Assembly (NCBI GenBank): GCA_023412915.1
Contig: JAEZRE010000005.1
Coordinates: 62,001-126,000, forward strand
DNA length: 64,000 bases
Source: Bacillota bacterium
Lineage (GTDB): Bacteria; Bacillota; Clostridia; Acetivibrionales; DTU013
Direction of reading: 5' to 3'
Shown here: piece after piece, positions 42,480 through 51,662 of the stretch
Numbering within the stretch: position 1 is the stretch's first letter
Layout of the letters: each line of letters starts with the position of its first letter
The notes under the pieces: model-generated
What the model was told of the DNA's origin: nothing
Database searches by the model: none
Seen by the model: only the letters and a program-made list of their open reading frames with translations
Made by a program: the position numbers and the translations under genes

Positions 42480-43241
42480 ATGATGTCAATGGTCAAGGTT
42501 GAAAACGTATGCAAGTCATTCGGAAACCTCCAGGTTTTGAAAAACATAAATCTTGAGGTAAACAAGGGAGAAGTCGTCTGTATCATAGGCCCTAGCGGTT
42601 CGGGCAAAAGTACTCTGTTGAGAAGCCTCAACCACCTGGAGCGTATAACGAGCGGACGTGTATATATTGAAGGGGAGCTCATTGACGAAAGGGAAGCCGG
42701 CAAGGATCAACTGAAGGTGTCCCAGAAAAAGATATCCGAGCTGTGCACCGAACTCGGCATGGTCTTTCAGAGGTTCAACCTGTTCCCGCATATGACAGTC
42801 CAGCAGAATGTAATGGCAGCCCCAATTACTGTCAGAAGGGTCCCGAAGGAAGAAGCCGCCGTCGAAGCGATCAAGCTGCTTGAAAAGGTAGGCCTTGCCG
42901 ATAAGAGGAACGAATACCCCTCCAGACTTTCAGGCGGACAGCAGCAGAGGGTAGCAATAGCCAGGGCGCTTGCCATGAAACCAAAAATAATGCTTTTTGA
43001 CGAACCCACTTCGGCTTTGGATCCCGAGCTCGTCGGAGAAGTGCTAGAGGTCATGAAGGATCTTGCTAAGGAAGGGATGACGATGCTTGTCGTCACCCAT
43101 GAAATGGGCTTCGCGCGAGAGGTAGGGAACAGGGTCATATTCATGGACAACGGAGAGATAAAGGAAGAGGGCAGTCCCGAAGAGATATTCTCAAACCCCA
43201 AAAACGAAAGGACAAGAGCTTTCTTGCAAAAGGTTCTCTGA
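42480..43241 (+). CDS. Polar amino acid ABC transporter ATP-binding protein
   Basis: 253 residues. Walker A GPSGSGKST, signature LSGGQQQRVAIARAL, Walker B IMLFDEPTSALDP, H-loop VTHEMGF. A slightly longer insert than usual (DEREAGKDQLKVSQKKISEL). Start ATG 42480 behind AGGAGGG. Completes the SBP-permease-ATPase set. Confidence 0.95.
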   Translation: MMSMVKVENVCKSFGNLQVLKNINLEVNKGEVVCIIGPSGSGKSTLLRSLNHLERITSGRVYIEGELIDEREAGKDQLKVSQKKISELCTELGMVFQRFNLFPHMTVQQNVMAAPITVRRVPKEEAAVEAIKLLEKVGLADKRNEYPSRLSGGQQQRVAIARALAMKPKIMLFDEPTSALDPELVGEVLEVMKDLAKEGMTMLVVTHEMGFAREVGNRVIFMDNGEIKEEGSPEEIFSNPKNERTRAFLQKVL

Positions 43242-43244
43242 TAA

Positions 43245-44180
43245 ATGTCAAAAAAAATTAGAGCGGACATGATGCTCCTGGCCATAACAGTGGTTTGGGG
43301 CGCGTCTTTTCCGCTGATGAAGATGGTTCTGGCATACATCCCGGCTTACGCGTATCTTTCGTTGAGATTCCTGCTTGCGGCCGTGGTGCTTGCCATTATT
43401 TTTAACAAGAGTCTTGCAAAGATAAATAAACGCGCAGTCCTGTACGGAAGCATAATAGGCGCGCTGATGTTCGGTGGCATGGCCTTCCAGGTAGTAGGCC
43501 TCTATACCACCTCCGCTTCGAATTCGGGTTTTATCACGGGACTGAACGTAGTTATCGTACCGTTCATCGCAGCCATACTGCTGAGGAAAAAGCCCGACAG
43601 ATCTTCTGTGATAGGAGTGACGATAGCCTTTTTGGGATTGTTTTTCCTGTCCGGAGGCCTGACCTGGAGCTTCAATTTCGGAGACTTTCTGACGTTCCTC
43701 TGTTCTATATGCTGGGCGTTTCAGATAATTTTCATAGACAAATTCACACAGACTGAGGACGCTCCGCTGCTTGCGATCATACAGGTGTTTTTTGTCGGCG
43801 CCGCGAGCTCGGTTCTGTGGCTGACGGCAGACGCCGGAAAACCTCTTGAAATCAACGGAACGGTGGTCGTGATACTGTTGATTACGGGCATTCTCGGATC
43901 GGCCCTTGCTTTCGGCGGCCAGACGATAGCGCAGAAGGATACAACGCCAACCCATACTGCGCTGATATTGACTGCGGAGCCTGTGTTTGCCGTGATTTTC
44001 GCAATGCTCATACCTAATGCCCAAGGTGTAACGGAATTACCTACGCTGACCAAAGCTGTCGGCTGTTTGCTCATTCTGACCGGCATGCTGGTTTCCGAGC
44101 TCAAGCCCGGGAGGAGAAAGAAGGAAAACCATGGATATCAACGTGACAAAGGCAGAAATCAAATACGTGGAAGACTGTAA
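43245..44180 (+). CDS. DMT/EamA family transporter
   Basis: 311 residues, ten helices in two EamA repeats (LAITVVWGASFPLMKMVLAY and the second beginning near FLTFLCSICWAFQIIFI). Family members export amino acids or other metabolites. It begins 3 bp after the ABC ATPase and has no clear SD, so it is probably translated by coupling. The C-terminal 17 residues overlap the next gene. Confidence 0.87.
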   Translation: MSKKIRADMMLLAITVVWGASFPLMKMVLAYIPAYAYLSLRFLLAAVVLAIIFNKSLAKINKRAVLYGSIIGALMFGGMAFQVVGLYTTSASNSGFITGLNVVIVPFIAAILLRKKPDRSSVIGVTIAFLGLFFLSGGLTWSFNFGDFLTFLCSICWAFQIIFIDKFTQTEDAPLLAIIQVFFVGAASSVLWLTADAGKPLEINGTVVVILLITGILGSALAFGGQTIAQKDTTPTHTALILTAEPVFAVIFAMLIPNAQGVTELPTLTKAVGCLLILTGMLVSELKPGRRKKENHGYQRDKGRNQIRGRL

Positions 44181-44604
44181 AATCGCTTTGATGAATTCTG
44201 AACTTGGCAGAGTATATTTTCCTGACGAAAACAAGGCTCTTAAGGCAATAAATGAAGGAATAGTGAAAGAAGAAGTATGTGTTGCTCTTAATAATGAGGG
44301 TGCTTGTTTGGGATTTATCTGGTATATACCAAACGGAGCATTTCATAGCTTCCCTTACCTGCATATAATAGCTGTAAAAGAGGAGTACCGTAATCTAGGT
44401 ATAGGAAGAAAACTATTGAAATATTTTGAAGAAGTAATTTCAAAGGGGAGTTCCAAATTTTTTCTCGTCGTAGCCGACTTTAATCCAAGTGCAAAGAGAC
44501 TATATAAAAATATAGGATACAAACAGGTGGGGATGCTTCCCGATCTATATAAAAATGGAGTAACCGAATATTTAATGATGAAGGAGCGGCCCGACTGTTT
44601 TTGA
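44131..44604 (+). CDS. GNAT-family N-acetyltransferase
   Basis: 157 residues with the acetyl-CoA motif VKEEYRNLGIGRKLLKYF and the late FNPSAKRLYKNIGYKQVG. ATG 44131 follows AAGGAAAACC and lies 50 bp inside the end of the DMT gene. More AT-rich than its neighbours, so it may be a later arrival. Confidence 0.85.
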   Translation: MDINVTKAEIKYVEDCKIALMNSELGRVYFPDENKALKAINEGIVKEEVCVALNNEGACLGFIWYIPNGAFHSFPYLHIIAVKEEYRNLGIGRKLLKYFEEVISKGSSKFFLVVADFNPSAKRLYKNIGYKQVGMLPDLYKNGVTEYLMMKERPDCF

Positions 44605-44621
44605 GCAAACATCGGCTCACA

Positions 44622-44654
44622 ATGGATGGCGTATGGTTTCAATCCGCCATCCAT
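44622..44654. terminator. Hairpin between convergent genes
   Basis: ATGGATGGCG pairs with CGCCATCCAT over a 13-nt loop. No T tract; probably a transcription boundary. Confidence 0.45.
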
Positions 44655-44695
44655 GTAAGTCTGTCGGGATAATATACTATTCCGGATTTGCTATG

Positions 44696-45871
44696 TCATA
44701 CTGCCAGGTCCACATGCTGTATCGTACCGGCAACGCCGTTCTCTCTTAAAAATATCCCGGTTCTTGCAATACTTCCAAGTTCCTGATTTTGATCATTTTT
44801 CAGGGCATACGATGTATCGACGTTACCTAGATAGATAGCGCCGATCCCCTTTGCTCCAAGAGCAAGGAGCTGATCGTTGCCGTTACCGTCCTTTGTCCAT
44901 ATGCGCAGCTTTTCGTAGATATCGTCGTTCTCATCGATCCAGTTGTTACCATCCCCGTCATACTTCGCAAGCTCGGCGAAGCCATTACCGCTCTGCGGCC
45001 CGAATAGTTCTGAACCGTTATTGATTGTCCCGTCGTTGTTGAGATCCAGCGCGAGAAAACCGCTGCCCTCCTTGACGAAGGAGATCTGATCAGCTGTGCC
45101 GTCGGTATCGATATCGAAGCTTATCTTGTTGTCTGTCAAGGAAGCGGACGCGCTGCCGAAGTTGACCACAAGAGGATCGATCCGCGCCGCGTCGCCGGCC
45201 CGAAGAGATATATCCAGTCTCGATGCGAACTCGCGGCTCATGCCCAGATCGAGATCGAACCTGATTTCTTTTCCATCCGTGGTTTTTACGATGCCATCCG
45301 CAGAAAAATTCATGGTCTGCTTTTCATAGCGCGTTTCATGGTAATCGTACTCCAGTCCCCAGCCCTGCCTTTGCGGCGGCTGTATTTTGATCGTTTGCGG
45401 GCATTTTTCGTTGTCCGTCCGGATTACCTTTGGCAATACGAATTTGAACCTCTTGCCTGTGAGAGATTCTATCATCCTCTCAAGCAGGTATATCTTTTGT
45501 TTATCCTTGTCGCTGATATTAAGAAGGTCTTCGTCGTCGCTCAGGCAGGAGGTGTCGGAAACGCCGACCTGCGAAGCATCCGACGTCGGATCCGCTGTTT
45601 GCTCCGCTATCTGATCGGCCAGAGCTTTTCTGCCCTCCGGTGACAGCTGCAGAGTGGCTCCGTTTAGTTCAACAAACTTTTTTATGATCTTTGCGGTGCG
45701 GTTGACCAGACGCTCGCTCTCCTGATCCGACAGAAAAGGAACAGTATCTCCATCGCCTTCAAAAGCAGGTCTGGTGCTGCCGACCCACGCTTTCAGCGAT
45801 TCATCCCTGGTGGTTTTTTCAACAGATGTGCTTGCTCCGTACAATTGTACGGATGAACTCTCGATCCTCAT
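44696..45871 (-). CDS. Hypothetical protein with EF-hand-like calcium loops
   Basis: 391 residues without a signal peptide. The C-terminal third has EF-hand/dockerin-like loops, LDLNNDGTINNGSELFG and YDGDGNNWIDENDDIYEK, followed by a beta-rich end (GAKGIGAIYLGNVD). The N-terminal two thirds are polar and unrecognised (ESSSVQLYGAST start). This architecture is seen in other Clostridia and Proteobacteria, but its function is not known to me. ATG 45871 follows AGGAGG on the minus strand. It is the only minus-strand gene in the 38-64 kb stretch. Confidence 0.75.
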   Translation of the reverse strand: MRIESSSVQLYGASTSVEKTTRDESLKAWVGSTRPAFEGDGDTVPFLSDQESERLVNRTAKIIKKFVELNGATLQLSPEGRKALADQIAEQTADPTSDASQVGVSDTSCLSDDEDLLNISDKDKQKIYLLERMIESLTGKRFKFVLPKVIRTDNEKCPQTIKIQPPQRQGWGLEYDYHETRYEKQTMNFSADGIVKTTDGKEIRFDLDLGMSREFASRLDISLRAGDAARIDPLVVNFGSASASLTDNKISFDIDTDGTADQISFVKEGSGFLALDLNNDGTINNGSELFGPQSGNGFAELAKYDGDGNNWIDENDDIYEKLRIWTKDGNGNDQLLALGAKGIGAIYLGNVDTSYALKNDQNQELGSIARTGIFLRENGVAGTIQHVDLAV

Positions 45872-46085
45872 AATTACTGCCTCCTTGCATAATATGAGTT
45901 TTTGACCCGGTTGTCCTTAACCGGGATACACCGACAATAAATATATCGGCTTTTCGTGGAATAAATTGATAGCTCCGGCGTGGCACGCTTTCGGGCTGAT
46001 GAGAAATGCCGGTTATGATATGGTAAGCATATGGCAAAGTATGTTATTATTTATTAATAAATGTGTAAAGAAGGTGATCGGTATC

Positions 46086-46538
46086 ATGTATAACATTATC
46101 AGGCTGAAACCGGAAGATTATATGAAGTGCAGAAACATATGGGACATGGATGCCGATCCTCAGAGAGCCGGCAGGTGGTTTGCCGAATTGGTCGAAGGAA
46201 ACAGGATTATCTTTGTATATGCGGAAAACGACGAATTCATTGGAGAAGGCTCTCTTGTACTGGAGAGACACGACCCCGATTATACGATTCCCGGCAAACG
46301 GATCTATATATCCCGTATGATAGTAAAAAGGGAATTCAGGAACCGCGGAGTCGGCGGAATAATTCTCGATTACCTGATCGAATACGCGAGAAGCCTGGGA
46401 TTTTCTGAGATTTCCTTGGGCGTGGATATTGACAATTATAACGCACGTCACCTCTACGAGAAAAAAGGCTTTACGAATGTGATCTTTGAAGGCGAAGACG
46501 AGGCGGGTAAATATGTGAAGCTTCTGAAAGTTCTATGA
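46086..46538 (+). CDS. GNAT-family N-acetyltransferase
   Basis: 150 residues; acetyl-CoA motif VKREFRNRGVGGIILDYL and DIDNYNARHLYEKKGF. ATG 46086 behind AGAAGGTGATC. Starts the long accessory run on the plus strand. Confidence 0.88.
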   Translation: MYNIIRLKPEDYMKCRNIWDMDADPQRAGRWFAELVEGNRIIFVYAENDEFIGEGSLVLERHDPDYTIPGKRIYISRMIVKREFRNRGVGGIILDYLIEYARSLGFSEISLGVDIDNYNARHLYEKKGFTNVIFEGEDEAGKYVKLLKVL

Positions 46539-46558
46539 ATTTGCATGGGGGCATAGCG

Positions 46559-47152
46559 ATGGATTTGAACAGGTTCAGTAAACAACTCGATTTTATTATC
46601 GAGATCGACAAAGCCAAGCAGATATTTCGAAATACGATACTCATGGACGCTTCGCGGAAAGAAAACGACGCGGAGCATTCGTGGCATATGGCTGTTGCAG
46701 CGGTGGTCTTTTCGGAATATTGCAATGAAAACGGCATCGATATGCTGAAGGTCATAAAAATGGCGCTGATCCATGATGTCGTCGAGATAGACGCCGGAGA
46801 TACGTTTGCATACGGAAACGTGAACAGGGAGGAAAAAGCGGAGAAAGAGCTGAACGCTGCAAAAAGGATATTCGGGCTTTTGCCGGAGGAGCAAAACAAA
46901 GAATTCCTGTCGCTGTGGAACGAATATGAAGCCGGTATCACTCAGGAAGCCAAATTTGCGCAGGCAATGGACAGTTTCATGCCCATTTTGCACAACTACA
47001 AAACAAAAGGCCTGCAATGGCAGCGGCTGAACGTCACGAGCGATAAGGTACTGGCAAGGAATCAAAGAATAGAAAAAGGCTCGGAAGAGCTTTGGGATTA
47101 TATAAAAAATATTGTTGGCGACGCGGTGGAAAAAGGTTACATCGAAAAATGA
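46559..47152 (+). CDS. HD-domain hydrolase (YfbR/5'-nucleotidase-like)
   Basis: 197 residues. HD-fold metal ligands: NDAEHSWHMAVAA (H), IHDVVEIDAGD (HD) and a later AMDSF (D). Similar proteins dephosphorylate nucleotides. ATG 46559 with GGGGGC upstream is preferred; ATG 46535 would overlap the GNAT stop. A second HD gene of this type lies at 50631. Confidence 0.85.
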   Translation: MDLNRFSKQLDFIIEIDKAKQIFRNTILMDASRKENDAEHSWHMAVAAVVFSEYCNENGIDMLKVIKMALIHDVVEIDAGDTFAYGNVNREEKAEKELNAAKRIFGLLPEEQNKEFLSLWNEYEAGITQEAKFAQAMDSFMPILHNYKTKGLQWQRLNVTSDKVLARNQRIEKGSEELWDYIKNIVGDAVEKGYIEK

Positions 47153-47185
47153 TTTGCGAAAGATATCGATATGGAGGGGTAAAAA

Positions 47186-47497
47186 ATAAAGAAGGTCAGG
47201 ATCACAGTACTAAAGAAGGAATTTTATCCGGATCTGGCTGATGCTTACCTCACAGAGGGCTGCACTGTCGGACCTTGCCCGTTACTCAATGCAGGAGAGA
47301 CCTTTATTTACGAGGGTGGAGCAGTAATGCCGAAAGACTTTTGTCCGTGGGCATGGATCGATATATACAGGGGAGTCAGCGCGATCTCCGCAGGTGCGAC
47401 CTATGCGCCGTGGAACAGTAAAGACAGCCAGCAGATATTCTGTTGTACGGATGGGGTCCGACCGGTTGTTTTTTTGGTAGAAGCTTTAGAGGATTGA
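47186..47497 (+). CDS. TIGR04076 family protein with an apparent ATA start codon
   Basis: 103 residues. The frame begins (I)KKVRITVLKKEFYPDLADAY and contains CTVGPCPLLNAGETFIYEGG, PKDFCPWAWIDIYRGV and CCTDGVRPVVFLVEAL, the full TIGR04076 pattern with its conserved cysteines. The residue where the family has its initiator methionine is encoded by ATA (47186-47188), 7 nt after SD GGAGGGG. A stop (TAA, 47180-47182) lies two codons upstream and no ATG, GTG or TTG occurs between it and M48 (47327). Either ATA is used as a rare start or this copy is newly inactivated. Confidence 0.75.
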   Translation: MKKVRITVLKKEFYPDLADAYLTEGCTVGPCPLLNAGETFIYEGGAVMPKDFCPWAWIDIYRGVSAISAGATYAPWNSKDSQQIFCCTDGVRPVVFLVEALED

Positions 47498-47511
47498 AAG
47501 GCGATAAAATC

Positions 47512-48075
47512 ATGGCAGAATATGTAGCTTTTTTGCGGGGAATTAACGTCGGAGGGAATAACAGGGTTCCGATGCCCGAACTCAAGAAACTGTTCGAGGA
47601 GAATCGTTTTACTGAAGTTATAACTTATATAAACAGCGGCAATGTTATTTTCAGCAGTGATAAAAGCTGCGGCGAAGAAATAAAGAAAGACTGCGAAATA
47701 ATGCTGGCAGAACATTTCCGTTTCAACATACCTGTTACTATCGTCAGTATCGGGGACCTGTCTGATGCAGTAGCCAATGCCCCGCTTTGGTGGGACAGGG
47801 ACGCGGACTCGAAGCATAACGCAATATTTGTAATACCTCCGGTAACGGTTGAGGAAGTATTCAGGGAAGTCGGCGAAGCAAAACCGGAGTATGAGAAGGT
47901 CGGATATTACGGAAGGGTCATTTTTTGGTCAGCGTCGATAAAAACATTCTCAAGGACACGATGGTCCAAGGTGGTCGGTTCGTCTGTTTACGGCAGCATT
48001 ACGATACGAAATGCAAATACTTTGAAAAAAGTATTACAGTTATGCGGTAATGATAATTCAGACAAAATGGCATAG
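47512..48075 (+). CDS. DUF1697 family protein
   Basis: 187 residues, AEYVAFLRGINVGGNNRVPM start and the FTEVITYINSGNVIF segment are signatures of DUF1697. Function unknown. The frame is open upstream to 47443 inside the preceding gene, but ATG 47512 fits the family. Confidence 0.88.
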   Translation: MAEYVAFLRGINVGGNNRVPMPELKKLFEENRFTEVITYINSGNVIFSSDKSCGEEIKKDCEIMLAEHFRFNIPVTIVSIGDLSDAVANAPLWWDRDADSKHNAIFVIPPVTVEEVFREVGEAKPEYEKVGYYGRVIFWSASIKTFSRTRWSKVVGSSVYGSITIRNANTLKKVLQLCGNDNSDKMA

Positions 48076-48108
48076 CAAAGGTAAATATGCGGGAGGGGGA
48101 TCAATTGA

Positions 48109-48687
48109 ATGCAGCATTTGGGGACGAAGGAACTTGAAACGTCAAGGCTGAAACTGCGCAGATTCGAATTGTCCGATGCGGAAGCGATGTTCAGGAACTG
48201 GGCAAGCGATCCCGAAGTTACGAAGTTCTTGATGTGGCCGCCGCATAAGGATGCGGGCGTTTCGGAAGCAATATTGCAGGATTGGACTGCACAGTATTTT
48301 AATAAAACATTTTATCAATGGGCAATAGTATTGAAATCCAATGGAGATGAACCTATCGGCTGTATTAGTATCGTAGATCGGAACGATGACATAAAAATGG
48401 TCCACGTCGGCTATTGTATAGGGAGAAAATGGTGGCACCAGGGCATTACCTCTGAAGCGCTTTCTGAATTGACACGTTTCTTTTTTGAAGAAGTGGGGGT
48501 TAACCGTGTCGAGTCAAGGCACGACCCGATGAATCCAAATTCGGGCAAGGTAATGGAAAAGAGCGGCCTGAAATATGAGGGGACTATAAAGCAGGGAGAC
48601 TGGAACAACCAGGGGATATGTGACTATTCAATCTACGGACTTGTCGCGGAGGATTACAAAAGCGCGGTAAAGAATAAAGGAAAATGA
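48109..48687 (+). CDS. GNAT acetyltransferase, RimJ/RimL type
   Basis: 192 residues, ETSRLKLRRFELSDAEAMFRNW start, GYCIGRKWWHQGITSEAL as acetyl-CoA site and VESRHDPMNPNSGKVMEKSG. Same subfamily as 55710-56288 (about 45 percent alike by eye), suggesting duplication within the run. ATG 48109 lies behind GGGAGGGGGATC. Confidence 0.87.
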   Translation: MQHLGTKELETSRLKLRRFELSDAEAMFRNWASDPEVTKFLMWPPHKDAGVSEAILQDWTAQYFNKTFYQWAIVLKSNGDEPIGCISIVDRNDDIKMVHVGYCIGRKWWHQGITSEALSELTRFFFEEVGVNRVESRHDPMNPNSGKVMEKSGLKYEGTIKQGDWNNQGICDYSIYGLVAEDYKSAVKNKGK

Positions 48688-48718
48688 TGAAACGTACTGG
48701 TTTGGGGGTGTCGTCGGA

Positions 48719-49174
48719 ATGGATGTAAAACTGATCAAGACGGATAAAAAGCGGTTCCTGGACCTTTTGCTCCTGGCAGACGAACAGGAGAGCATGATAG
48801 ACAAATATTTGGAAAGAGGCGAGATGTTCGCATTATACGACGAAGGAGAACTGAAAAGCATCTGTGTCGTAACAAAGGAAGAGGACGGCGTGTATGAAAT
48901 AAAAAATCTGGCTACATATCCACAATACCAGGGCAGGGGCTACGGACGCGGACTGGTCGGCTACATATTCGATTACTACAGGGGCAAGTGTAAAAAAATG
49001 CTTGTCGGAACAGGGGACAGCCCGCTCACAATCCCGTTTTACGAGCGCTGCGGATTCAAATTTTCCCATAGGGTAAAGAATTTTTTTACGGATAATTATG
49101 ATCATCCAATGTATGATAACGGTACTCAGCTGGTAGATATGGTTTACCTGGTGAGGGAGCTTGAAAAAGCATAG
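48719..49174 (+). CDS. GNAT-family N-acetyltransferase
   Basis: 151 residues; LATYPQYQGRGYGRGLVGYI and GTGDSPLTIPFYERCGFKFSHR. Resembles the GNAT subfamily that carries GxGxxPLTIPFYxxxGF. ATG 48719 with GGGGGTG upstream. Confidence 0.87.
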   Translation: MDVKLIKTDKKRFLDLLLLADEQESMIDKYLERGEMFALYDEGELKSICVVTKEEDGVYEIKNLATYPQYQGRGYGRGLVGYIFDYYRGKCKKMLVGTGDSPLTIPFYERCGFKFSHRVKNFFTDNYDHPMYDNGTQLVDMVYLVRELEKA

Positions 49175-49226
49175 CCGGAAGGCTTTTGACTCTAGAAGAA
49201 TGATTAAATAAAGGTGGGTAAAGGTT

Positions 49227-49334
49227 ATGAAACTGAAAGTACTTGTGGGAAGCGCAGATAAAATCTGGTTGTTTACATTGCCGTTTTTTGCGGTAGGTTT
49301 GCTTCTGAACATTTTATTCCCGGAATTTTTCTAA
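49227..49334 (+). CDS. 35-residue single-helix membrane protein
   Basis: ATG 49227 follows GGTGGGTAAAGG. MKLKVLVGSADKIW precedes a hydrophobic helix (LFTLPFFAVGLLLNILFP). It ends 15 bp before the methyltransferase gene and is probably co-translated. No family recognised. Confidence 0.5.
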   Translation: MKLKVLVGSADKIWLFTLPFFAVGLLLNILFPEFF

Positions 49335-49349
49335 GTAGGTGGACCATCA

Positions 49350-49682
49350 ATGGTCCTGAAAATCATATCCATAGTTATCATGATACCCGGGGTCATTATC
49401 TGGATCTGGTCAGTGCTTATGATCCTCACGAAGGTGCCCCGCAAAGAATTGATAACCAGCGGACCTTATTCTCTGGTAAAGCATCCATTATATACGGGTG
49501 TGGCTCTATTGGTGCTGCCATGGTTAGGTTTCCTGCTCAATACATGGTTGGGAGCTTTGGTTGGGATCGCTATTTACATCGGATCAAGACTATATTCCCC
49601 CAGAGAAGAAGAGATACTGTCCAAAATATTTGGTTCAGCCTGGTCTGATTATACCGGCAGGGTCAAAATACCATGGCTGTGA
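49350..49682 (+). CDS. Isoprenylcysteine carboxyl methyltransferase-like membrane methyltransferase
   Basis: 110 residues, three to four helices. The conserved signature ELITSGPYSLVKHPLYTGV and the late PREEEILSKIFGSAWSDY are those of ICMT/PEMT-type integral methyltransferases. The bacterial substrate is unknown. The next 187 bp (49683-49868) hold no recognisable gene. Confidence 0.8.
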   Translation: MVLKIISIVIMIPGVIIWIWSVLMILTKVPRKELITSGPYSLVKHPLYTGVALLVLPWLGFLLNTWLGALVGIAIYIGSRLYSPREEEILSKIFGSAWSDYTGRVKIPWL

Positions 49683-49868
49683 TGAAAGGTCTGGCATCAG
49701 GTTCGAGGTAGGTATATACGGCGTCGTACTGCAGCGGCTCTCCAAGGGGAATGGCAATAGCGTTGTGGCATTGGAAGTTCAGCTTTATGTCACATTGGGA
49801 GTATCACGCTGCCGACGCCTTGCGGGTAATTCATTGGTAGATGTTCGGATAAAAAAGGAGAAATTGAA

Positions 49869-50453
49869 ATGCACATATTTATAGTATATGCCCACCCCAG
49901 TGAGGATTCCTTCACAAGAGCTGCCAGAGATGAGTTTATAAGAGGTCTGGAAAATGCCGGGTATACATATGAAATTTCAGATCTGTATAAAATGGAATTC
50001 AAAACGGATATGAGTGAACAGGAATATTACCGGGAAGCCAATTACCGCCAGGATATAGCCCTTGCGGACGATGTAAGGGAGGAACAGGGCAAGATCAACA
50101 GGGCTGACGCGATTGTGTTCATATACCCGGTGTTCTGGACGGAGGCGCCGGCGAAGCTGGTCGGCTGGTTCGACCGCGTCTGGACGTACGGTTTCGCTTA
50201 TGGCGAACGCACAATGAAAAAACTTTCGAAGGCTATAGTGATTTGTATAACAGGCCATTCGTCAGAAAAACTTCAGGAATACGGCCATTTGAAAAGCATG
50301 CAGACTGTCATGCTTGGCGACAGACTGTTCGACAGGGTCGGCGAAAGCAGGATGATCGTTCTGGATGGTATGACCAGGCTTGATCCGGAAAGGCGGGCAA
50401 ATAATCTGGAAAAACATTTACGTACGGTATATGAAGCCGCAATATCACTATAA
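49869..50453 (+). CDS. NAD(P)H-dependent oxidoreductase, flavodoxin fold (NQO/KefF type)
   Basis: 194 residues. IFIVYAHPSEDSFTRAARDEF is the flavin phosphate loop and IVFIYPVFWTEAPAKLVGWFDRVWTYGFAY the family core. Reduces quinones or electrophiles with FMN/FAD. ATG 49869 lies behind AAAAAAGGAG. Confidence 0.92.
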   Translation: MHIFIVYAHPSEDSFTRAARDEFIRGLENAGYTYEISDLYKMEFKTDMSEQEYYREANYRQDIALADDVREEQGKINRADAIVFIYPVFWTEAPAKLVGWFDRVWTYGFAYGERTMKKLSKAIVICITGHSSEKLQEYGHLKSMQTVMLGDRLFDRVGESRMIVLDGMTRLDPERRANNLEKHLRTVYEAAISL

Positions 50454-50630
50454 AAAAAGTTTATCTGGGCGAAGCCGCAAATTCCAGCTAAAATACTTCG
50501 ATTAAAAGTAATGTTACAACTGGAGAATGATTATATAAATGTAGATTAAGGATGAAAGTATCCTATGATGTATGGCTTGGACTGGTACGGGACTTGAAAA
50601 CTGTTTGCAGCGAGTTGTAAGGGAGGAAGT

Positions 50631-51218
50631 ATGAAGCCTGAAGAAATCATCAAATTCCTGGGCTTAGCCGAGAAGCTGAAATGTGAACTGCGCCACTCGT
50701 GGACTTCGACGATGCGGCAGGAAAGTGTTGCCGAGCATAGTTGGAGGCTATGTGTTTTTTCGTGGCTGTTGAAAGGCAAACTGCAGCAGGAATACGATAT
50801 GGACAAGGTTATGAAAATGTGCCTGTTCCACGACCTTGGAGAAGCCATAGCGGGCGACATCCCAAGCTTCAGCAAAAGTGAAGAGGACATTCGGAAGGAA
50901 GATGCTGCCGTAAGTCAGATAATAGATATGCTCGATGAGGAAGCGGGCGGAGAATTGGCTGAACTGTTCCTTGAAATGAAAGAGCAGAAAAGTAAAGAGG
51001 CAAGATTGTTCAATGCGCTTGATAAGCTCGAGGCAGTGATCCAGCACAACGAATCCCCGATCGAAACCTGGATACCGTTGGAGTTCGAACTTAACAAGGT
51101 TTACGCCAATGAAGAGGTAAAGGGCATCAAGGTGATGGAAGAACTGCGCGAAGCAGTCAGGAAGGACACTCTCGACAAGCTTTTGAAGCATAGCCGACCG
51201 GAAACGGAAAAACAATAA
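50631..51218 (+). CDS. HD-domain hydrolase (YfbR-like)
   Basis: 195 residues; SVAEHSWRLCVFSWLL (H), CLFHDLGEAIAGDIP (HD) and LFNALDKLEAV (D) make a complete HD site. Paralogous in type to 46559-47152. ATG 50631 follows AAGGGAGG. Confidence 0.87.
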   Translation: MKPEEIIKFLGLAEKLKCELRHSWTSTMRQESVAEHSWRLCVFSWLLKGKLQQEYDMDKVMKMCLFHDLGEAIAGDIPSFSKSEEDIRKEDAAVSQIIDMLDEEAGGELAELFLEMKEQKSKEARLFNALDKLEAVIQHNESPIETWIPLEFELNKVYANEEVKGIKVMEELREAVRKDTLDKLLKHSRPETEKQ

Positions 51219-51358
51219 AAATATAAGGCGTATAGAATTGTTTGACAATAGAACATATGTTTGATAGACTGACAATAAGCTCAAATTTAACAGACATAAG
51301 CCGCCGAACAATGGTATTATGTGTGAAAACGAGTGTAATAACGTTGTGAGGTGTAGAT

Positions 51359-51661
51359 ATGAGTGGCGCAGCAGCAGTAATTCATAAACAAAATGCGTTG
51401 ATAAGGTTTTTTAATGAAGCAGGGGCCGTAGACCCTGAACATGCCATTTCTATAGCTGAATTCAACATAAGAAGAAGCTATGTATTTGAACGGATGGTTT
51501 CAAGGGGCGTTTTCATCGAAAGCGAGCCGGGTAAATTCTATTTAGATAGTGTTATGGTACCGGTTTTTGTACGGAAGAGGCGTAATAGAGCGTTGATAGC
51601 ACTGGCCCTAGTGTTGCTGGCACTGGCTTTGTATTATTTGATAACAGGAGTGGGGTTTTAG
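51359..51661 (+). CDS. Small protein with C-terminal membrane helix, unknown function
   Basis: 100 residues. A soluble part (about 1-75) with a helix-turn-helix-like feel (AISIAEFNIRRSYVFERMVSRGVFIESE) ends in one membrane helix (about 80-98). The stop TAG is followed one base later by the ATG of the iron-sulfur protein, so both are probably one operon. Confidence 0.6.
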   Translation: MSGAAAVIHKQNALIRFFNEAGAVDPEHAISIAEFNIRRSYVFERMVSRGVFIESEPGKFYLDSVMVPVFVRKRRNRALIALALVLLALALYYLITGVGF

Positions 51662-51662
51662 G

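Noticed and set aside
49683..49868. Open frames between the ICMT-like gene and the oxidoreductase
   Set aside because: Both strands give short frames without SD or family similarity; could be a relic but nothing is recognisable.
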